Below, in pieces: positions 27,515 to 34,885 of a DNA stretch of 64,000 nucleotides (position 1 is its first letter; each line of letters begins with the position of its first letter). The stretch covers positions 1 to 64,000 of the forward strand of contig CAKZON010000045.1 of assembly GCA_937136425.1 (NCBI GenBank), given 5' to 3'. The notes below the pieces were generated by a model, which was not told the origin of the DNA, made no database searches, and saw only the letters and a program-made list of their open reading frames with translations. Both the position numbers and the translations under genes were made by a program. This DNA comes from an uncultured Crocinitomix sp. (GTDB taxonomy: Bacteria > Bacteroidota > Bacteroidia > Flavobacteriales_D > Crocinitomicaceae).

Positions 27515-28102
27515 TTAAAATTTTCCAAGGTTAAACTTCATTCCTAATTCCAAAAATGTCTCTGCAGACGCACCTGTATTGTAAAACAATTTAGAGGCTA
27601 ATGTTCCTTTTGCATACCATCCCATTTTATCGTTGATTTGTTGACCAAACTCCATGTTTAATGAAGGCATTAAATAACCTCTTGAGGCCCATTTTTTTGC
27701 TGTGATTGTTCCACCTTCATTAACATAAGTTGTTCCAGCATTAAATTGTGTTAAATATCCTAGTCCAATTGAGTAGGCTTGATAAAATCCATGCTTTTGT
27801 TTTGCGCGTTGGTAACCAAAATCTGCATTGAACAATAATCCTGAATGGTTTTTAGGATGTACATAGAATCCAACTTGAGGACTTATAAAAAGACTTTTGT
27901 TTTTAACAACTGTTTTCTTTTTTTTCTCCTTTCTTTTCTCCCATGATCTCCAATCGTATTGTGTCCCGATTTTTATACCTGGGTGTAAATAATAGTATCC
28001 AAAATATCCAACGTTAATTGGTTTGTTTTCTAAAAAATCGCTTTGTGCTTTAGCGGATAATCCTATGCCAACTAAAAGCAATATTAAACTTAATTTTTTC
28101 AT
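27515..28102 (-). CDS. Probable outer-membrane protein
   Basis: 195 residues with signal peptide MKKLSLILLLVGIGLSAKAQ. Amphipathic strands (INVGYFGYYYLHPGIKIGTQYDW, KSLFISPQVGFYVHPKNHSGLLFNADFGYQRAK, YSIGLGYLTQF) and an end LELGMKFNLGKF suggest an outer-membrane barrel. There is a basic stretch KRKEKKKKTVVKNK in a loop. It lies 3 bases upstream of the hydrolase lipoprotein, indicating co-transcription. Function unknown. Confidence 0.72.
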   Translation of the reverse strand: MKKLSLILLLVGIGLSAKAQSDFLENKPINVGYFGYYYLHPGIKIGTQYDWRSWEKRKEKKKKTVVKNKSLFISPQVGFYVHPKNHSGLLFNADFGYQRAKQKHGFYQAYSIGLGYLTQFNAGTTYVNEGGTITAKKWASRGYLMPSLNMEFGQQINDKMGWYAKGTLASKLFYNTGASAETFLELGMKFNLGKF

Positions 28103-28297
28103 TTTGTTTTTTCTTTAATTCCTTTGCTATAATTCAGTCGCATGAGATATAATATCCCCCTATCAATTTTTAAAAAGATTTTTGGTTTTGAATTAAGAAA
28201 GCAAGAGTGGACTGACTTTTTCGGCGGTTTTAGTGTTGATGTTTAGTAAGTTGAGCTAAGGAAATATATCCTAAAGAATAGATGAAATATTATTATG

Positions 28298-29248
28298 CTA
28301 TTTTATCTTTCGTATGCATTTAGTACGTTTTTTCTCAAAGGATGTGTCACTTGGTTTTAGCTTTAATGCTTGTTCATAAAGTTCAAGTGCTTCTGCATAA
28401 TTCTTATGTTCAAAATAAAGGTGGGCTTTCTTCAATATTTCTTTATGTTGTATTTCTGTCAGTTGATTTAAAGGGTATTCTTCATCTGGTTTGATGATGT
28501 TAGCATGCTTGTATTGCGCTGATGCTTCAGAGAATTTACCTTCATGAAAAAATACATCTCCTTTTTCAATGGCCACGTTGTAGCTATTTTCAATTTTTAA
28601 AGCGCGTTCACATTTTTTTATTTTATCCAATACATATGCGCAATCAACTATTTTTTTTGCTTCCAATAACTGATCCAGCCCTTCACTATATTTTTTAGTT
28701 TTCATGAGTTCCGTTCCATTATTGTAATAAGATGAAAATGCAGCACGATCTTCTGCTGATAACTTTGCGTTTTTAGCTTGCAACATCTTTTTTTTCATCA
28801 TTTTTAGATGTTCTTTATCAAATTGAATATTACCAGAAGTGTGGATGTGAAATTTGATTATCGGTTCTGTTTGCATAAACGCAAAATCACTTGCACTGCA
28901 TGTCTCGAATAAGCTCACATTAAATTGAACAGGGTATTCAACCAACGGTAGCGGATCGTTGTGGGTTAGTCGCGCATCAAGAGAAGCTATTTTCGAAACA
29001 TAACCTTGTTTTTTAATAACAAATTTATATTCCACTTCAAGCGGTAACTGATCAATGAAAATACGTCCATTGGATAGTGTTGTGTCCGAGCGAAACAAAG
29101 TGTCGTTTTTATACGTTTCTATTACAGCTCCTTGAAATGGTTTGCCTGAGTCGTCATTAAGAATACGTCCTTTTAACTGAATTACCGGATCTTGTGCAGT
29201 AACCGTGATTGAAATAAAGAATAGTATTAGAAGTGCAAACAATCTCAT
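28298..29248 (-). CDS. Exported TPR protein with carboxypeptidase-regulatory-like domain
   Basis: 316 residues. Signal MRLFALLILFFISITVTAQ. Residues about 22-110 form a CarboxypepD_reg-like beta-sandwich (IQLKGRILNDDSGKPFQGAVIETYKND, ISNGRIFIDQLPLEVEYKFVIKKQGY). Residues about 160-316 are helical TPR-like units (FSSYYNNGTELMKTKKYSEGLDQLLEAKKI, VAIEKGDVFFHEGKFSEASAQYKHANIIKP, AHLYFEHKNYAEALELYEQALKLKP). Likely a periplasmic scaffold. It shows family resemblance to the peptidoglycan-linked TPR/OmpA proteins of gliding bacteria, but no OmpA domain is present. Confidence 0.82.
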   Translation of the reverse strand: MRLFALLILFFISITVTAQDPVIQLKGRILNDDSGKPFQGAVIETYKNDTLFRSDTTLSNGRIFIDQLPLEVEYKFVIKKQGYVSKIASLDARLTHNDPLPLVEYPVQFNVSLFETCSASDFAFMQTEPIIKFHIHTSGNIQFDKEHLKMMKKKMLQAKNAKLSAEDRAAFSSYYNNGTELMKTKKYSEGLDQLLEAKKIVDCAYVLDKIKKCERALKIENSYNVAIEKGDVFFHEGKFSEASAQYKHANIIKPDEEYPLNQLTEIQHKEILKKAHLYFEHKNYAEALELYEQALKLKPSDTSFEKKRTKCIRKIK

Positions 29249-29337
29249 TTTAAAGTGTTCAAAACCTTTCGGCTTGTGCTGTGAAATGAAGATACAAATA
29301 TATCTTTAAACGCGGTTCATCTAAACAGTGATTACAG

Positions 29338-30387
29338 CTAGTTTTTATACATCTCAATAAATTCAATTACATCAGCCGCAAATTGTTCTGGTTCGTAACG
29401 CATAGAAGAGTGTCCAGCATTTTCGTATATTTTCAAAAACTTATCAGGTGTTGAAATTTTTTCCAAAGCAGATTGTCCAAGTTGATAAGGCACTTTAAAA
29501 TCATATCGGCCCCAACATAGCAGTGTTGGAGTGGTTATTTTGTGCAAATCATTCGTAAGTGAGGTGGATACAATTTCTTGATAAAAGCTCTCTGGCAAAA
29601 ATAATTGGTTATTAGTAGTCGTAAATGGATTGTCGGCACCTAAAAAATAGAGTTCTAATTCGCTTAATTCAGATTGACTTTTAGCATTAAGGTTTTTTAT
29701 AAGATTTTCACACTTACCAGCATATTCATTTAGCAAAGTAATTTCCTCAATGCTTATTGCTGAAGTATCTATACCGTTCACAAATTCTAAAACTTCGTTC
29801 CATTGTTTTGTATGATTGTTAGCAGCTATTTCCACAGGAGCTATTTCCTTAAACCTTTTTATGATCTCTTGATTCATTAGAGGGAAATCATGTGCGCCAC
29901 CGCTTTCAATCCAACCATCTATTTCGTTTTGATAATCTTCTTTAATCATAAATGATGTTCCTAATAGTCCGCCCCAACTATGTCCCATTAAAAATAAGCT
30001 AATATCATCACCATAGCGTTCCTTTAAGACCTTAACAAGTGCATAAGTATCTTCCACCATCATGTCAATGGTGATGTCTTCTTTGCTCATGTGACCATGA
30101 GAATTACCTTGATGCCGTTGATCCCAATAGACCATTGCATATTCTTTTTCTAATAAATCAGAATAGGTATGTCCGCGATATTTTAAACCGCCGTCACCTG
30201 GTCCGCCGTGCAATAAAAGAACGAAAACCTTGGATTCACCATTTCCTCGAACAAATACGGGCATGTCTGCGCCATTGTTTTGCAAATAAAAAGTTTCACT
30301 CATGTCGGTGCTTACTTGTGGTGCTTTGTCACATGCAAAAAGTAAAAAACAGCTAACAACCCAAAGTGTAAAGTGGTTCAATTTCAT
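29338..30387 (-). CDS. Alpha/beta-hydrolase lipoprotein, paralogue of the 26465 gene
   Basis: 349 residues. Signal MKLNHFTLWVVSCFLLFAC (lipobox LFAC). Motifs match the paralogue: LHGGPGDGG, DQRHQGNSHGHMS, GHSWGG nucleophile elbow, WGRYDFKVP and ENAGHSSMRYEP for the catalytic Asp and His. The two share layout over the whole length and probably arose by duplication within this cluster. It is the first gene after phhA (48-base gap), so it may be under the phhA attenuator. Substrate unknown. Confidence 0.88.
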   Translation of the reverse strand: MKLNHFTLWVVSCFLLFACDKAPQVSTDMSETFYLQNNGADMPVFVRGNGESKVFVLLLHGGPGDGGLKYRGHTYSDLLEKEYAMVYWDQRHQGNSHGHMSKEDITIDMMVEDTYALVKVLKERYGDDISLFLMGHSWGGLLGTSFMIKEDYQNEIDGWIESGGAHDFPLMNQEIIKRFKEIAPVEIAANNHTKQWNEVLEFVNGIDTSAISIEEITLLNEYAGKCENLIKNLNAKSQSELSELELYFLGADNPFTTTNNQLFLPESFYQEIVSTSLTNDLHKITTPTLLCWGRYDFKVPYQLGQSALEKISTPDKFLKIYENAGHSSMRYEPEQFAADVIEFIEMYKN

Positions 30388-30435
30388 AATTTAAAGTAAT
30401 TACTTCTTTGACGTTTATAATCTGAGCAACCCCTA

Positions 30436-31161
30436 TTAGTAAACAATTTTTCGAGCCAATTGAACACTTGCTTGGTGTAACGCTTGATTTAGCTCATCCA
30501 ATGATTGAATCAAGAAATAATCTTCTTGTAAAACATCATTTTGAAAAACTTTTTTGAGAACAACGTCAATGTCAAAAGGCAAGATGTTACAATCTTTTGC
30601 CGCTACACGGTTGGTTTCTCCAAAAGAAGAAATAATACCAGCGCCATAAACTTTTCCACGGCCTTGCTCTTGAATTAAGCCAAATTCAATTGTAAACCAG
30701 TATAAGCGTTGTAATTGATTCAAAACAAGAGTGTCACCTTTAAAAGATTGCCCTAATTGACCAAAACGGTGTGCGAATTCAGAAAAAGTTGGATCTGCCA
30801 AAAGTGGAATATGACCAAAAGTATCATGAAACATATCTGGCTCCTCCAAGTAATCCAATTGCTCCATTGTTCGCAACCAAGTTGATGAACAAAATTGTTT
30901 GTTGGCTAAAAGATCAAAGAAATCTTCAACAGGAATTAGCCCTGGTACAACTACAATTTCCCATTCAGTTGTTGTTTTAAACCAATTATTGATTGCGTCA
31001 AAAGAAGGAACGGCATTGGCGTTTAATACAGGACGCATGGCATCTAAACAGTCTAAGTAAATCTCGCTTCCCTTTGTTTCTAGATTATTACGCTGTCGCT
31101 CAAATAGTGTTTTCCAAACCAAATGATCGGTTGGAGTGTAATTGTTCATGATTTGTTTCAT
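30436..31161 (-). CDS. phhA: Phenylalanine-4-hydroxylase
   Basis: 241 residues from the ATG at 31161 (a second ATG at 31149 is also possible). An iron- and tetrahydropterin-dependent monooxygenase that converts phenylalanine to tyrosine in the cytoplasm. Iron ligands are visible as H112 and H117 in MFHDTFGHIPL and E159 in FTIEFGLI, with YGAGIISSFGE further on. The length fits bacterial single-domain enzymes. A longer in-frame start at 31245 is rejected because the strong terminator at 31194-31228 would lie inside the coding region. Transcription is probably governed by the Tyr-codon leader and terminator described below; phhB downstream supplies cofactor recycling. Confidence 0.95.
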   Translation of the reverse strand: MKQIMNNYTPTDHLVWKTLFERQRNNLETKGSEIYLDCLDAMRPVLNANAVPSFDAINNWFKTTTEWEIVVVPGLIPVEDFFDLLANKQFCSSTWLRTMEQLDYLEEPDMFHDTFGHIPLLADPTFSEFAHRFGQLGQSFKGDTLVLNQLQRLYWFTIEFGLIQEQGRGKVYGAGIISSFGETNRVAAKDCNILPFDIDVVLKKVFQNDVLQEDYFLIQSLDELNQALHQASVQLARKIVY

Positions 31162-31193
31162 GTTGTTTAGTTTATGGAAACCTTTCGAAGTGG

Positions 31194-31228
31194 CAAAAAA
31201 AAACCGATCTCCAAAAGGAAACCGGTTT
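31194..31228 (-). terminator. Attenuator terminator hairpin upstream of phhA
   Basis: On the minus strand the 5' arm AACCGGTTTCC (31227-31217), a TTTT loop and the 3' arm GGAGATCGGTT (31212-31202) form an 11-bp stem with two G-T pairs, directly followed by a run of nine or more T. It lies 33 bases before the phhA ATG and after the leader peptide stop, so it can only act as a regulated terminator of phhA. Confidence 0.85.
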
Positions 31229-31285
31229 ATAAAAGTTATATGCACTTAGGTAGCGTTAATACCCTACCGTGCTTTCTCCGGCTTC
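31218..31285 (-). promoter_or_regulatory. Predicted antiterminator pairing of the phhA leader
   Basis: Leader segment GAAGCCGG (minus strand 31285-31278) can pair with CCGGTTTC (31225-31218), the 5' arm of the terminator, over 8 bp with one G-T. The same leader segment can instead join the small hairpin CTTCT-AAACC-AGAAG (31296-31282). These two foldings exclude each other. Confidence 0.7.
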
Positions 31286-31336
31286 TGGTTTAGAAGTCGA
31301 ATAATAATAATTGCTATTGTTGTGTTTAATAATCAT
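31256..31336 (-). CDS. Leader peptide of phhA with three consecutive Tyr codons
   Basis: A 26-codon ORF from the ATG at 31336 to TAA at 31256, too short for routine gene calling. It begins MIIKHNNSN and has Tyr-Tyr-Tyr at positions 10-12 (TAT TAT TAT), then STSKPEAG and ends with another Tyr before the stop. It starts about 11 bases after a perfect -7 promoter element and is followed by a terminator hairpin ahead of phhA. The arrangement is that of an amino-acid-sensing leader peptide: a ribosome stalled at the Tyr codons would leave the GAAGCCGG antiterminator segment free. It controls the enzyme that makes tyrosine. Expression of the peptide is inferred. Confidence 0.75.
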   Translation of the reverse strand: MIIKHNNSNYYYSTSKPEAGESTVGY

Positions 31337-31346
31337 TGTGATAAAA

Positions 31347-31377
31347 CAAATGTATAATATTTTTTGACATAAAATAA
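31347..31377 (-). promoter_or_regulatory. Promoter of the phhA leader transcript
   Basis: The minus strand has TACATTTG (31354-31347), a perfect TAnnTTTG match. TTA lies 20 bases upstream (31377-31375), one base off the TTG -33 consensus. The transcript would start only a few bases before the leader peptide ATG. Confidence 0.6.
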
Positions 31378-31530
31378 CATACTAAGATTATGCCAGTAAT
31401 TTTATGTTATATGAAACGTAGCGTTTACAATAAAATTATAGAGCGGTATAAAATTCGATTTTTTGTATAATTAGGGTAGAGGGATTTTGGTTGAAAATTA
31501 CTTAATTGTAACAACTAAAACTGGCTAATT

Positions 31531-32010
31531 ATGATGAGAAATATTTTTAATGTAATTGCGATAACTGTTTGTTTATTTGCAATGATGACTACTATTACTA
31601 GTTGTGAAAAAGAGGAGCTAACAATTCCTAATGTGGATGAAATAGAAAATAGTGGAAATACATCAGACAATGATTTTGGTTGTTCGTATGAAGTTGATCT
31701 TACGGGAGTATGGGAATGGGTTCAGTCCTCAGGAGGGCTTATGGCGGATACTGTTCAGCAAGAGCAGTTGGGGTACCCTGTTCGACTGGAGATAACGGTG
31801 TCTTCAATCAAGCGTTTTGAAAATAATGATTTGGTATATGATGCTGAATATAGAATTGAATATGCGGAGCATATAGATGGTTATAAATTTGGCGTCTTGT
31901 TTATTGAAGGTATTGACCTTACTTACCTAGTGCATGATTGCGGTGATTATTTATTTCTTGATGAGCAAATTCCTGCTGGATACAGGCATTTTTACATTCA
32001 GGTGTATTAG
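31531..32010 (+). CDS. Hypothetical lipoprotein
   Basis: 159 residues. The signal MMRNIFNVIAITVCLFAMMTTITSC has lipobox ITSC. A short acidic/Asn-rich linker leads to a beta-rich region (CSYEVDLTGVWEWVQSSGG, YPVRLEITVSSIKRF, YDAEYRIEYAEHIDGYKFGVLFI), weakly lipocalin-like through the GVWEWVQSSGG start. It has two Cys in the mature part that could pair. It is divergent from the phhA leader. Function unknown. Confidence 0.72.
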   Translation: MMRNIFNVIAITVCLFAMMTTITSCEKEELTIPNVDEIENSGNTSDNDFGCSYEVDLTGVWEWVQSSGGLMADTVQQEQLGYPVRLEITVSSIKRFENNDLVYDAEYRIEYAEHIDGYKFGVLFIEGIDLTYLVHDCGDYLFLDEQIPAGYRHFYIQVY

Positions 32011-32094
32011 GCGTATTTTATAATTTATGTTATTATTTTAAAATAAAAACCTTTGTCTTTATTCATTTGCGCTTAAATTTCTTACGCTATTGTT

Positions 32095-32102
32095 TATATT
32101 TG
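32095..32102 (+). promoter_or_regulatory. Putative -7 promoter element of glyS
   Basis: TATATTTG fits TAnnTTTG. A TTG lies upstream at 32067-32069, with a 25-base spacer, longer than usual. The predicted start near 32109 puts the 5' end of the mRNA at the base of the 13-bp stem listed next. Confidence 0.5.
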
Positions 32103-32109
32103 CAGCGAA

Positions 32110-32174
32110 AAATGTTCCTTTTCGGAATAAATGAAATAAACAAGGTTTCGTTGTTGAATTAAAAAGGAACATTT
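32110..32174 (+). promoter_or_regulatory. Long-range stem in the glyS 5' UTR
   Basis: AAATGTTCCTTTT (32110-32122) and AAAAGGAACATTT (32162-32174) are perfect inverted repeats of 13 bases separated by 39 bases. It begins at the predicted transcript start and ends about 60 bases before the glyS ATG. No T tail follows, so it is not a terminator. Confidence 0.65.
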
Positions 32175-32236
32175 AATAAATCGAAGATTAATAAGTCTAA
32201 AATCTTATGTCTTTGATCTTTAAATCTGAAAAAACA

Positions 32237-33775
32237 ATGGCAACGCAAGAAGATAAGTTAAAAGATATAATTGGACATGCTAAAGAGTATGGTTTTGTAT
32301 TTCCGTCAAGTGAAATTTATGACGGATTAAGTGCAACCTATGATTATGGACAATTGGGAGCTGAACTAAAAAATAATATTAAAAATTATTGGTGGAAAGC
32401 AATGGTTCATATGAATGAAAACATTGTTGGGTTAGATGCTGCAATCTTTATGCATCCTGAAACATGGAAAGCTTCAGGGCACGTTGATGCTTTTAATGAT
32501 CCGTTGATTGATAATAAGGATTCTAAAAAAAGATATAGGGCGGATGTACTAATTGAAGATCATATTGAAAAGATTCGCGCAAAGATTAATAAAGACGTTG
32601 CAAAAGGTTTAAAGCGCTTTGGTGATGACTTTAATGAAGAAGAATTTAGAGCAACAAATCCTAATGTATTAAGACGTGCTGCAGAAATAAAAAGCATTGA
32701 AGACCGCATGCGTGATGCCTTGGAAGAGGAGAAGTTAGATGATTTGAAAAAACTGATTGAGGATTTAGGCATTGCTTGCCCATTGAGCGGTTCTAAAAAC
32801 TGGACAGATGTTAAACAATTCAACTTGATGTTTTCAACTGAATTAGGATCTGTATCTGGAGAATCGGCTAAAATATATTTAAGACCAGAGACGGCGCAAG
32901 GTATTTTTGTAAACTATTTAAATGTACAAAAATCAGGAAGAATGAAGATTCCTTTTGGAATAGCGCAAATAGGTAAAGCTTTTAGAAATGAGATTGTTGC
33001 AAGACAGTTTATTTTTAGAATGCGTGAGTTTGAACAGATGGAGATGCAATTTTTTGTACGCCCAGGTGAAGAAATGAAGTGGTACGAGTATTGGAAAGAT
33101 TACCGTATTAAATGGCACAAGGCATTAGGTTTTGATGAAAGTGCTTACCGTTTTCATGATCATATTAAAATGGCGCATTATGCTAACGCGGCGGCGGATA
33201 TTGAGTTTAATTTTCCAATGGGCTTTAAAGAGTTAGAAGGAATTCATTCAAGAACGGATTTTGACTTGAAAAAACATGAAGAGCATTCAGGAAAAAAATT
33301 ACGCTATTTTGATCCTGAAATCAACGAATCATATGTCCCTTACGTTGTAGAGACTTCTATTGGTTTAGATCGTATGTTCTTAGCAGTGCTTTCGCAGTCA
33401 TATAAAATGGAAACTTTGGAAGATGGTTCGGAACGTTCTGTTATGTCTATTCCTCCTGCATTGGCGCCATATAAGGTTGCAGTTATGCCTTTGACTAAGA
33501 AGGATAACTTACCAGAAAAAGCAAGAGCGATTATCGACGACTTAAAAATTGACTTTAATTGTCAGTATGATGAAAAGGATTCTATTGGAAAACGATACAG
33601 AAGACAAGATGCTATTGGTACGCCATTTGCTGTGACAGTTGATCATCAGACATTAGAAGATAACACTGTAACGATTCGTGATAGAGATACAATGAAGCAA
33701 GAGCGTGTTGCAATTGCCGATTTACATGGAATCATTCACGAAAAAGTGAATATTCGTAAGTTGTTGGTAGGATAA
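32237..33775 (+). CDS. glyS: Glycyl-tRNA synthetase (alpha2 type)
   Basis: 512 residues from the ATG at 32237; an in-frame ATG at 32207 adds ten residues not expected in the family. It attaches glycine to tRNA-Gly in the cytoplasm. The class II core is visible: YGFVFPSSEIYDGLSATYDYGQLG at the start, motif 2 region IGKAFRNEIVARQFIFRMREFEQMEMQFF, motif 3 VVETSIGLDRMFLAVL, and the anticodon-binding domain (APYKVAVMPLTKK ... VTVDHQTLEDNTVTIRDRDTM). This is the homodimeric archaeal/eukaryotic-like type, usual in Bacteroidota. Confidence 0.96.
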   Translation: MATQEDKLKDIIGHAKEYGFVFPSSEIYDGLSATYDYGQLGAELKNNIKNYWWKAMVHMNENIVGLDAAIFMHPETWKASGHVDAFNDPLIDNKDSKKRYRADVLIEDHIEKIRAKINKDVAKGLKRFGDDFNEEEFRATNPNVLRRAAEIKSIEDRMRDALEEEKLDDLKKLIEDLGIACPLSGSKNWTDVKQFNLMFSTELGSVSGESAKIYLRPETAQGIFVNYLNVQKSGRMKIPFGIAQIGKAFRNEIVARQFIFRMREFEQMEMQFFVRPGEEMKWYEYWKDYRIKWHKALGFDESAYRFHDHIKMAHYANAAADIEFNFPMGFKELEGIHSRTDFDLKKHEEHSGKKLRYFDPEINESYVPYVVETSIGLDRMFLAVLSQSYKMETLEDGSERSVMSIPPALAPYKVAVMPLTKKDNLPEKARAIIDDLKIDFNCQYDEKDSIGKRYRRQDAIGTPFAVTVDHQTLEDNTVTIRDRDTMKQERVAIADLHGIIHEKVNIRKLLVG

Positions 33776-33781
33776 TAGAAG

Positions 33782-34318
33782 TTATTCTTTGGGCAACTCG
33801 GCTTGTTGCTTTTTACTGGCTCTATATGCTTTATAATACTGTTTTGTTGCAATGAAAATAGTTTTTTCAAGCCTTGCAAAGGTTTCACCCTTGGCGGATA
33901 CTAATTCGTTATGTTTTACAAGATCTAACCTGCCATTCTCATTTACTTGAGATTTAATATTGGCAATTTCCTCTTCGCTAAATTCAAATGTGACATATAC
34001 ACGACTTCGAGCGGGCTTTTTATAATCGATAAAAGCAGATTTATCCCAAACAACATAATCATCTCCTAAAATTTGAATGAGTTGAATCATGTAAATAGGA
34101 TCTGTAGCAGCAAACATACTTCCGCCGAACATGCTACCAGCATAATTGACATTTTTATAGTTCAAGGGTATTTCAACCTTAGCAACATGTAAATTACGAG
34201 ACACAAATTTTACGCGACCAACTGATCGCCGATACATTGGAGAAAGATTGAAACCATACTTAAACAACTGATCGCTGCGAAAGATTTTTTTGAGAAAAGT
34301 ATAAAGCTTTTTATACAT
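33782..34318 (-). CDS. DUF4442 hotdog-fold (thioesterase-like) protein
   Basis: 178 residues. It matches the DUF4442 type of hotdog proteins: NLSPMYRRSVGRVKFVSRNLHVAKVEIPLNYKNVNYAGSMFGGSMFAATDPIYMIQLIQILG, VVWDKSAFIDYKKPARSRVYVTFEF. The family is related to acyl-CoA thioesterases, with a central helix carrying the G-G-S-M-F-A-A-T-D motif. It is cytoplasmic. It overlaps the next upstream gene by 8 bases and converges with glyS (6-base gap). The substrate has not been defined for this family. Confidence 0.85.
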   Translation of the reverse strand: MYKKLYTFLKKIFRSDQLFKYGFNLSPMYRRSVGRVKFVSRNLHVAKVEIPLNYKNVNYAGSMFGGSMFAATDPIYMIQLIQILGDDYVVWDKSAFIDYKKPARSRVYVTFEFSEEEIANIKSQVNENGRLDLVKHNELVSAKGETFARLEKTIFIATKQYYKAYRASKKQQAELPKE

Positions 34319-34862
34319 GTGATTTATGCCAATATTTTAAAATCAATTCATTTATTCGAACAAAGTCACCGTCGTTTTCTAAACTAATTGGCGATTGGTC
34401 TTTTACATAGGTTTGTTTTAAAAAAGGTTTTCTAAATCCTGGTTGTTGCTTAACAATTTTGGCGGGGTCTTTCATATAAAGCCACAATTCGCCATTATCT
34501 TGTTCATCAATTCTGTCAAATTCATTCCAAGGCAGAAAAGTCTTTTTAAAGAGTTCTCGATTAATAAAAACTCCATCTCTATTTACAGCAAATGAGGGGT
34601 TTTTAAAATCAAAACTAAGCCACATTAGTCCGTATATTATTGGGATAGCAATGGCAAATCCCCAACCCCAGCCATATAAAATTGGTGCTAGTCCTGTATG
34701 TACATTTGTGCCATATTTAAGACTGTAACGAACTTCTGTATAAGCATCCCAATTGGCATTTGCCCATAATATGGAACCTACAGATAGTAGAAAAAAGATG
34801 AGTCCAACTATATATACCTTCTTGATTTTACGTTTGTCCAGAAAAGTTTCTGCTTCGTACAT
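34311..34862 (-). CDS. Membrane protein with PH-like C-terminal domain
   Basis: 183 residues from the ATG at 34862; a longer start at 34877 adds five residues. Two transmembrane segments (about 20-40 and 70-92) are followed by a soluble beta domain (FAVNRDGVFINRELFKKTFLPWNEFDRIDEQDNGELWLYMKD), similar to STM3941/PH-like modules. Overlaps the DUF4442 gene by 8 bases, so co-translated. Function unknown. Confidence 0.7.
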   Translation of the reverse strand: MYEAETFLDKRKIKKVYIVGLIFFLLSVGSILWANANWDAYTEVRYSLKYGTNVHTGLAPILYGWGWGFAIAIPIIYGLMWLSFDFKNPSFAVNRDGVFINRELFKKTFLPWNEFDRIDEQDNGELWLYMKDPAKIVKQQPGFRKPFLKQTYVKDQSPISLENDGDFVRINELILKYWHKSHV

Positions 34863-34885
34863 AATGTGAAGGTACAAATTTATGT

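Noticed and set aside
31162-31245. N-terminal extension of phhA to the ATG at 31245
   Set aside because: It would place the U-tailed terminator hairpin inside the coding region and adds residues unlike any phenylalanine hydroxylase.
32112-32162. Short ORF in the glyS leader as an amino-acid-sensing leader peptide
   Set aside because: It has only one Gly codon, no codon run, and no terminator downstream; kept only as part of the stem observation.
32207-32236. glyS start at 32207
   Set aside because: Ten extra residues with no family support; the ATG at 32237 gives the usual N-terminus.
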